Positions 1 through 3,922 of a stretch of 9,539 nucleotides of DNA are shown in pieces. The notes below the pieces were generated by a model. It was given only the letters and a program-made list of their open reading frames with translations. It was not told the origin of the DNA and made no database searches. The DNA is from Chloroflexota bacterium (GTDB lineage Bacteria > Chloroflexota > Chloroflexia > JAMDCE01), in assembly GCA_023489135.1 (NCBI GenBank), contig JAMDCE010000625.1, forward strand, positions 1 through 9,539. The letters run 5' to 3'. The position numbers were made by a program, and so were the translations under genes. How positions within the stretch are numbered: the first letter of the stretch is position 1; each line of letters starts with the position of its first letter.

Positions 1-610
1 GTATCTCGTAGAGCACCACGCCGAGGGAGTAGATGTCGGTGCGTTGGTCGATCGCCAGCCCTTGCCCTTGCTCGGGAGACATGTATTCCGGGGTGCCAAT
101 GCCCATTCCGGTTTGGGTGAGCGCCAGCGTCGACTCCACGATCTTAGCGATGCCGAAATCGGACAGAATGGCCCAGTCGTCTTCAGCCATTAAGATGTTC
201 GCTGGCTTGATGTCGCGGTGGATGATGCCACGTCGATGGGCGTAGTCGAGCGCGCTGGCCATCTGGGCGATGATAACACTGGCAAATGCCAGATCCTTGG
301 CCGAACCAAGACGGCCGGCCAGGTTCCCGCCAACAACGTACTCCATTACGATGTAAGCCAGGTCACCTTCCTGGCCAAAATCGTAGACATTGAGAATATT
401 CGGGTGGCTGAGGCGAGCGACGGCTGTGGCCTCCCGACGGAAGCGCTCAAAGAAGTCGCGCTGATTTGCCAGGAAGGGCGCAAGGATTTTCACGGCGACG
501 TGGCGGTCCAGGGAAGGCTGGTAGGCCTTGTAAACAGTCGCCATTCCTCCGCGGCCGAGTTCCTCGAGGAGATGGTAGTGTCCTAGCGTACGGCCTTCAA
601 GTTGACTCAT
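1..610 (-). CDS. Serine/threonine protein kinase, N-terminal part (runs off the window)
   Basis: This is a Hanks-type (PknB-like) Ser/Thr kinase, predicted to phosphorylate protein Ser/Thr residues with ATP in the cytoplasm. The 203 visible residues carry most of the catalytic domain in order: the glycine-rich loop GRGGMATVY (19-27), the ATP-anchoring Lys in VAVK (K41), the partner Glu of helix C (E60), the catalytic loop HRDIKPAN (131-138, D133), the metal-binding DFG (151-153), the activation-segment end GTPEYMSPEQ (172-181) and TDIYSLG (191-197). All catalytic residues are present, so an active kinase is expected. The ATG at 610 was chosen because the G-loop follows at the usual distance and an AGGT lies about 6 nt upstream. 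The C-terminal lobe and any membrane anchor or sensor domain lie outside the window, so the signal sensed cannot be named. It is transcribed divergently from the DAHP synthase leader. Confidence 0.96.
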   Translation of the reverse strand, partial: MSQLEGRTLGHYHLLEELGRGGMATVYKAYQPSLDRHVAVKILAPFLANQRDFFERFRREATAVARLSHPNILNVYDFGQEGDLAYIVMEYVVGGNLAGRLGSAKDLAFASVIIAQMASALDYAHRRGIIHRDIKPANILMAEDDWAILSDFGIAKIVESTLALTQTGMGIGTPEYMSPEQGQGLAIDQRTDIYSLGVVLYEI

Positions 611-734
611 CAGCTACCTGATCCCGCCGGGTGGTGTGTCGCTTCGTTAATCAAGCGCCAGGGCAAGACACGAAGATCGCACTAAAGAGCCGCGGTCCGC
701 TGAGAATGAAACTGCCTCGCTTTGAAGCGGCCAT

Positions 735-740
735 ATTATA
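735..740 (-). promoter_or_regulatory. Extended -10 promoter element for the kinase gene
   Basis: Read on the minus strand, the sequence is TGG-TATAAT, a consensus -10 with the TGn extension. The hexamer at 17-nt spacing upstream does not resemble TTGACA, as is common for extended -10 promoters. Transcription would start near 728, giving a leader of about 118 nt before the kinase ATG. Confidence 0.55.
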
Positions 741-786
741 CCACGATCCCTCAGAGGCCATGCGCTTAAACTTGGCGTTCAGCCTA

Positions 787-815
787 TTGACAGGGGCTAA
801 AGTCCGTGATATATT
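787..815 (+). promoter_or_regulatory. Sigma70-type promoter of the DAHP synthase leader
   Basis: TTGACA (787-792) is followed, after exactly 17 nt, by TATATT (810-815). This is a perfect -35 with a five-of-six -10. Transcription is expected near 822. It points at the leader peptide, attenuator and DAHP synthase gene, and lies about 50 bp from the divergent kinase promoter. Just downstream there is a GATAATC direct repeat (starting at 820 and 837), of unknown meaning. Confidence 0.8.
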
Positions 816-857
816 GGTCGATAATCAGATGTGTGGGATAATCTGTTCCGCGAGGCC

Positions 858-887
858 ATGGCAGAGCGCAATGAGTATTACCGGTAG
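858..887 (+). CDS. Possible overlapping mini-ORF in the leader (9 codons, tandem Tyr)
   Basis: ATG at 858 opens a 9-codon frame reading MAERNEYYR and stopping at TAG 885-887, overlapping the start of the YFWWYF leader frame. It contains two adjacent Tyr codons. A GAGG sits only 2 nt before the ATG, which is too close for a good ribosome site. It may be chance, or a second tyrosine-sensing uORF that tunes translation of the main leader peptide. No homology claim is made. Confidence 0.2.
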   Translation: MAERNEYYR

Positions 888-972
888 GTCCACAAATCTA
901 GTCGTTACCAGCACGGCTACCTACTTTTGGTGGTACTTTAGGGGTGCCCTTGGCCAGTCGCGAGCGGACTGA
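871..972 (+). CDS. Aromatic amino-acid leader peptide (YFWWYF) of the attenuator
   Basis: A 33-codon frame (ATG 871 to TGA 970-972) contains six consecutive aromatic codons, Tyr-Phe-Trp-Trp-Tyr-Phe, as residues 18-23 (922-939). It lies between a strong promoter and an intrinsic terminator, upstream of the first gene of aromatic amino-acid synthesis. This is the layout of trp/phe-type leader peptides, where ribosome stalling on uncharged tRNA controls downstream RNA folding. Stalling for any of the three aromatic residues would work here, matching DAHP synthase as the common entry step. The weak point is the start: ATG 871 has only a partial purine tract (AGAG, 4 nt away). The in-frame ATG at 829 would make a 47-residue peptide but lies only about 7 nt after the predicted transcription start. 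Confidence 0.8.
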   Translation: MSITGRSTNLVVTSTATYFWWYFRGALGQSRAD

Positions 973-1067
973 AGCAATCGCGGCGAGCCAGGGGCAGCAG
1001 ACGTTGTAAGCCCGTGGCTCACCAGTGACCATCCCTCTAGCTGAATACACAGACGCCGACCACGGGC
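945..1067 (+). promoter_or_regulatory. Attenuator: competing antiterminator helices
   Basis: Three helices can be drawn by hand and each excludes the next. Helix A pairs 945-954 with 987-996 (10 bp, one G-U). Helix B pairs 985-990 with 1015-1020 and 992-995 with 1010-1013, with one G-G mismatch between. Helix C pairs 1010-1017 with 1060-1067 (8 bp, perfect). Helix C also uses the left arm of the terminator. Predicted logic: a ribosome stalled at the aromatic codons (922-939) leaves 945-954 mostly free, A forms, B cannot, C forms and the terminator is blocked. A ribosome that reaches the stop codon (970-972) occupies the loop of A, so B forms, traps 1010-1017, and the terminator folds. Pairing was assigned by eye and no energies were computed. 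Confidence 0.72.
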
Positions 1068-1092
1068 CCAACGAACCCCGTGGTTTTTGTTT
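1058..1092 (+). terminator. Intrinsic terminator of the attenuator
   Basis: ACCACGGG (1059-1066) pairs with CCCGTGGT (1077-1084), giving an 8-bp GC-rich stem with a 10-nt loop, followed by the tract TTTTTGTTT (1084-1092). It ends about 50 nt before the DAHP synthase ATG, so it can only act as a conditional terminator for that gene. Its left arm is also the right arm of the antiterminator helix (1010-1017 with 1060-1067). Confidence 0.85.
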
Positions 1093-1140
1093 GTCCCGCC
1101 ATCAGCTTACCAGAGAAGGCCAGCGAGAGGAGATGGGGAG

Positions 1141-2019
1141 ATGATTACTTCACTTGAGGAAGCGCGATGTGGCAGAGTTAGCTCGAAACCGTACCGCCTG
1201 TCCAGCCGTGGGGCGCGCCCAGGTGGAACCGTGGTCTTCGTAGGTGATGTGCCAATAGGCGGCCAGGAGGTGATCGTCATTGGGGGCCCTTGCGCCGTCG
1301 AAGATGAGATGCAGTTACTGGAGGCGGCAACAGCTATTAGCCGCTCGGGCGGCCGGCTGCTGCGCGGCGGAGCCTTCAAACCTCGGACCTCTCCCTACGA
1401 TTTCCGTGGCCTCGGTAAAGCTGGGCTCGAGCTGCTGGCGCGGGCGAGGCAGGCCACCGGCCTTCCCGTCGTGACCGAAGTAGTGGCCGAACGCGACGTT
1501 GAGGAAGTGGCGAGCTATGCGGACGTCCTCCAGATTGGTTCTCGCAATATGAGTTGCTTCAGCCTGCTGGAAGAGGTAGCCCGTATGGGTAAGCCCGTTC
1601 TTCTCAAGCGAGGCCTCCAGGCCACTATAAGGGAATGGCTCCTCTCGGCCGAATACATCCTGGCCCAGGGCAACGATCAGGTCATTCTCTGCGAGCGAGG
1701 AATCCGAAGCTATGATTCCGATTTCACCCGCAATACCCTTGACCTGAGCGCAGTGGCTGTGGCGAAGCAAGAGACCCATTTGCCGGTCATAGTGGATCCC
1801 AGTCACGCCGCGGGTCGGGCCGATCTCATCGTTCCCCTGGCCAGAGCAGCCATCGCGGTCGGCGCCGATGGGCTGCTGGTGGAGGTTCATCCCCGTCCTG
1901 AAGAGGCCCTTTGCGATGGTCCCCAATCCCTGTCGCTAGAGGCCTTCGAGCATATGATGAACGAAATGAGACCTTGCGCGGAGTTGTTGGGCCGCAGGAT
2001 AGCGGGTCCACAGGCGTAG
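1141..2019 (+). CDS. aroF: 3-deoxy-7-phosphoheptulonate (DAHP) synthase, type I-beta, lacking the N-terminal regulatory domain
   Basis: Condenses phosphoenolpyruvate and erythrose 4-phosphate to DAHP, the first step of the shikimate pathway to Phe, Tyr and Trp, in the cytoplasm. The 292 residues show the I-beta signatures GPCAVE (49-54), KPRTSPY (80-86), QIGSRNM (131-137), KPVLLKRG (151-158), DPSHAAGR (219-226) and VEVHP (247-251). The four expected metal ligands are all present: C51, H222, E248 and D259. They sit about 50 residues earlier than in the Thermotoga maritima enzyme, so the ferredoxin-like N-terminal domain that gives Tyr/Phe feedback there is essentially missing. ATG 1141 is preferred because AGAGGAGA lies 7 nt upstream. 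A longer frame starting at TTG 1087 would begin inside the terminator. Control is predicted to be by the upstream attenuator. No other aromatic pathway gene follows within the window. Confidence 0.95.
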   Translation: MITSLEEARCGRVSSKPYRLSSRGARPGGTVVFVGDVPIGGQEVIVIGGPCAVEDEMQLLEAATAISRSGGRLLRGGAFKPRTSPYDFRGLGKAGLELLARARQATGLPVVTEVVAERDVEEVASYADVLQIGSRNMSCFSLLEEVARMGKPVLLKRGLQATIREWLLSAEYILAQGNDQVILCERGIRSYDSDFTRNTLDLSAVAVAKQETHLPVIVDPSHAAGRADLIVPLARAAIAVGADGLLVEVHPRPEEALCDGPQSLSLEAFEHMMNEMRPCAELLGRRIAGPQA

Positions 2020-2190
2020 AATTGGTCCGTCGCCGGAATCGGCCAGAGTATAGGAGTGGTTTTGCCCTGAGTCGGCTTGCCCTACTGACAGAGGGCCGCG
2101 GAGAGGCGGCACCGTCGCGGGGAACAGCGGGAAAGCCCTTCGCTGGATACGAGGTGGCGTATGATGGCTCAGCGACTGCTTGCCTACCTC
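2020..2190. other. Non-coding gap after DAHP synthase
   Basis: No convincing gene on either strand. GCCCT-N8-AGGGC (about 2079-2096) can form a small hairpin, but no T-run follows, so no intrinsic terminator for the DAHP synthase gene is recognised. The open frames crossing here lack domain-like composition and overlap real genes out of frame. Confidence 0.5.
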
Positions 2191-2220
2191 TTGACAGCCA
2201 GGGACAGACTATCATATAGT
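2191..2220 (+). promoter_or_regulatory. Sigma70-type promoter of the molybdenum hydroxylase operon
   Basis: TTGACA (2191-2196) and TATAGT (2215-2220) are separated by 18 nt. Transcription would start near 2227, about 185 nt before the first ATG of the operon. The -35 is perfect and the -10 matches five of six positions. Confidence 0.72.
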
Positions 2221-2226
2221 AGCGCC

Positions 2227-2411
2227 TAGCAGTGAACTTTGATAATTTCCCCATCGTGCATCTGAACCCCACGCTACGCTCGGCAAAGTTGATCTTAACC
2301 TGCAACACGTGGCAGGCCGTTAACTGACCTGTTTCTAAGCCTACTCGACCGGTCTGGAGTGTCTTGGCTTCCACTCCTGGCTACTCTCAGCTCGAATCAA
2401 GGAGGTCGGGG
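2227..2411 (+). promoter_or_regulatory. Structured 5' leader of the hydroxylase operon
   Basis: The predicted untranslated leader has three inverted repeats: AACTTTG (2235-2241) with CAAAGTT (2284-2290), CCTGC (2299-2303) with GCAGG (2312-2316), and GGAGTG (2356-2361) with CACTCC (2372-2377). The last lies about 20 nt before the Shine-Dalgarno AAGGAGG (2399-2405). No known riboswitch class, including the molybdenum-cofactor motif, is recognised and there is no T-run. It may be an RNA control element or simply structured spacer. Confidence 0.35.
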
Positions 2412-3281
2412 ATGCGGAACTTCTACTACTTCGAGCCCACCAGCCTCGCCGAAGCAGGCCATTTGCTGGCAACACTAGGACCGAACGCCAGGCCTTTGGC
2501 CGGCGGAACGGACCTGGTGGTAGAGATGCGGGCGGGGAAGGAGCGGGTCGATAGTCTGGTGAATTTGAAGACCATCCCTGGCCTGGATTTCATCCGCCTC
2601 GACGACGAGGCTCTTCGGCTTGGCCCTCTGGTGACTGTCAGCGACTTACGCGGTTCCAGCGTTGTTTGGCAACATGCCAAGGCGCTGGCCGAAGCGACCG
2701 CTAAGTTTGGAAGCCCACTGGTAAGCAATCTGGCCACCATCGGGGGCAATGTCTGTCGCGCCGCGCCTTCGGCTGAAACGGCTCCACCGCTCTTGGCTCT
2801 GGAGGCCCGGCTGCGTTTGGTTAAAGGGGAGGGCGAGCGCATCGTGCCAGTGGAACAGTTCTTTGTGGGACCGGGCAAGTCCGTACTGGAGGAGGGAGAG
2901 TTACTCGCCGAAATCATCATTCCGCGCAGCCCTGGACGAATGGGGAGCACCTATCTGCGTTACAGCCGCCGGAACGCCTTGGATCTGGCGATGGTTGGAG
3001 TAGCCGTCTTCCTTCAGGCAAATGAAGATGGGGCCTGCCGGAGGTGTCGCATCGCTCTTGGAGCGGTAGCCCCGACGCCAGTTAGAATGCCCGCGGCAGA
3101 AGCTTGTATTGAAGGATCACTCGTCGACGACGCGGCCATCCAGCGGGCGACCGTCACCGCCGCTGGGAATTGCTGCCCCAGAAGCAGCAAACGGGCGCCC
3201 GCCGACTTCAAGCGTGAAATGGTCAAGGTCACGCTATCTAGGGCCCTCAAGCAAGCTTGGTCCGACTGTCGCGATGGCTAG
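2412..3281 (+). CDS. FAD-binding (medium) subunit of a xanthine dehydrogenase/CO dehydrogenase-family molybdenum hydroxylase
   Basis: Carries the FAD that passes electrons from the 2Fe-2S clusters to the external acceptor. The 289-residue protein has the typical CoxM-like layout. The N-terminal FAD-binding part contains PLAGGTDL (28-35) and TIGGNVCRAAPSAETAP (109-125), the two pyrophosphate-contacting loops. A middle segment follows with VPVEQFFVGPGKS (145-157). The C-terminal CO-dehydrogenase-flavoprotein domain runs from about residue 177. It lacks the insertion with a [4Fe-4S] cluster seen in 4-hydroxybenzoyl-CoA reductase. ATG 2412 is chosen because AAGGAGG lies 6 nt upstream; a longer frame from 2364 has no ribosome site. 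The C-terminal stretch near 253-268 (CCPRSSKRAPADFKRE) departs from the usual PISDxRGSAxYRR pattern. It is the first gene of the operon, 42 nt before the small-subunit gene. Confidence 0.93.
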   Translation: MRNFYYFEPTSLAEAGHLLATLGPNARPLAGGTDLVVEMRAGKERVDSLVNLKTIPGLDFIRLDDEALRLGPLVTVSDLRGSSVVWQHAKALAEATAKFGSPLVSNLATIGGNVCRAAPSAETAPPLLALEARLRLVKGEGERIVPVEQFFVGPGKSVLEEGELLAEIIIPRSPGRMGSTYLRYSRRNALDLAMVGVAVFLQANEDGACRRCRIALGAVAPTPVRMPAAEACIEGSLVDDAAIQRATVTAAGNCCPRSSKRAPADFKREMVKVTLSRALKQAWSDCRDG

Positions 3282-3323
3282 AAGACAGCCTAGGAGCCTG
3301 AACCAGGAGAGGAGGAACCGACC

Positions 3324-3794
3324 GTGAAGCACGAGATAGCCCTGAACGTCAACGGTCGCGACCATCACGTGGCCGTCGAAGCGAGAGAGAGTCTGCTGGA
3401 CGTCCTTCGGGAACGCCTGGGCTTGACCGGAACGAAAAACGCCTGCAATACGGGCGAGTGTGGCGCCTGCACGGTCATGCTGGAAGGTAAACCCGTTAAC
3501 TCCTGCCTGGTCTTGGCCGTGGATGCCAGGGGTAAGAAAGTCGTCACCATCGAGGGCCTCGCCTCGGGCGGCCAGCGCCATCCCCTGCAGGAGGCTTTCA
3601 TCGACAACTTTGCTGTCGACTGCGGCTTCTGCACCGCCGGCATGATCCTAACGGCCAAAGCGCTTCTCGACGCTAACCCGCACCCGACGGAGGAGCAGAT
3701 ACGCCGGGCCATTTCTGGCAACATTTGCCGCTGCACTGGATACACCGCCATCGTTCAGGCCATTCAAGCGGTGAGCGAACGCATAGGGGGATAG
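3324..3794 (+). CDS. [2Fe-2S] (small) subunit of the molybdenum hydroxylase
   Basis: Relays electrons from the molybdenum centre to FAD through two [2Fe-2S] clusters. The 156 residues are full length for a CoxS-like subunit. The plant-ferredoxin-type cluster uses C41, C46, C49 and C61 (CNTGECGAC followed by NSC). The second, four-helix cluster uses C100, C103, C135 and C137 (CGFCTAGM and CRC). All eight ligands are present. The usual CGFCTPGM has Ala in place of Pro here, a small deviation next to a ligand. The start is GTG 3324, supported by AGGAGG 8 nt upstream. Its stop codon (3792-3794) lies inside the left arm of a 16-bp inverted repeat, so the last residues (IGG) may have been shaped by that element. 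Confidence 0.96.
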   Translation: MKHEIALNVNGRDHHVAVEARESLLDVLRERLGLTGTKNACNTGECGACTVMLEGKPVNSCLVLAVDARGKKVVTIEGLASGGQRHPLQEAFIDNFAVDCGFCTAGMILTAKALLDANPHPTEEQIRRAISGNICRCTGYTAIVQAIQAVSERIGG

Positions 3795-3845
3795 GGGTTA
3801 AGGGTTAGCGTACCCGACAGCCCATGACTCTTAACCCCTATCCCC
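3787..3845. repeat. 16-bp perfect inverted repeat made of heptamers, between small- and large-subunit genes
   Basis: GGGGATAGGGGTTAAG (3787-3802) is the exact reverse complement of CTTAACCCCTATCCCC (3830-3845), with a 27-nt loop. The left arm reads as 7-nt units: GGGGATA, GGGGTTA, AGGGTTA (3787-3807). It begins inside the end of the small-subunit gene and is not followed by a T-run, so it is not a normal intrinsic terminator. In the operon mRNA it would make a strong stem 78 nt before the large-subunit ATG, and could affect mRNA processing or the ratio of subunits. It may be one copy of a dispersed palindromic repeat. Confidence 0.85.
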
Positions 3846-3922
3846 TGCTGCTTCGAATAGAACAAGACCACAGTCAGGTTTTGGCTAAATAGACAAGCAG
3901 CACAACAGGGAGGGCAAACATT

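Noticed and set aside
631..870. The leader frame is open upstream to 631, suggesting a 113-residue protein.
   Set aside because: The extension crosses two promoters, has no ribosome site or recognisable domain, and only the part from 871 (or 829) would be transcribed from the promoter at 787-815.
929..940. GGTGGTAC (929-936) resembles the T-box core (AGGGTGGTACCGCG), suggesting a tRNA-sensing T-box riboswitch.
   Set aside because: Only 8 of 14 core positions fit, the terminator lies over 120 nt further on instead of overlapping it, and the match is fully explained by the Trp-Trp-Tyr codons of the leader peptide.
1087..1140. Longer DAHP synthase start at TTG 1087.
   Set aside because: It begins inside the terminator T-run and has no ribosome site; ATG 1141 has AGAGGAGA at proper spacing and matches family homology.
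1826..2374. 182-codon open frame on the minus strand.
   Set aside because: Low-complexity, Arg/Pro/Ser-rich product overlapping the DAHP synthase gene and the hydroxylase promoter; a GC-driven shadow.
3787..3845. Intrinsic terminator or CRISPR-like repeat between the small and large hydroxylase genes.
   Set aside because: No T-run follows the stem, the large-subunit gene needs transcription through it, and there is only one repeat pair with no spacer series.
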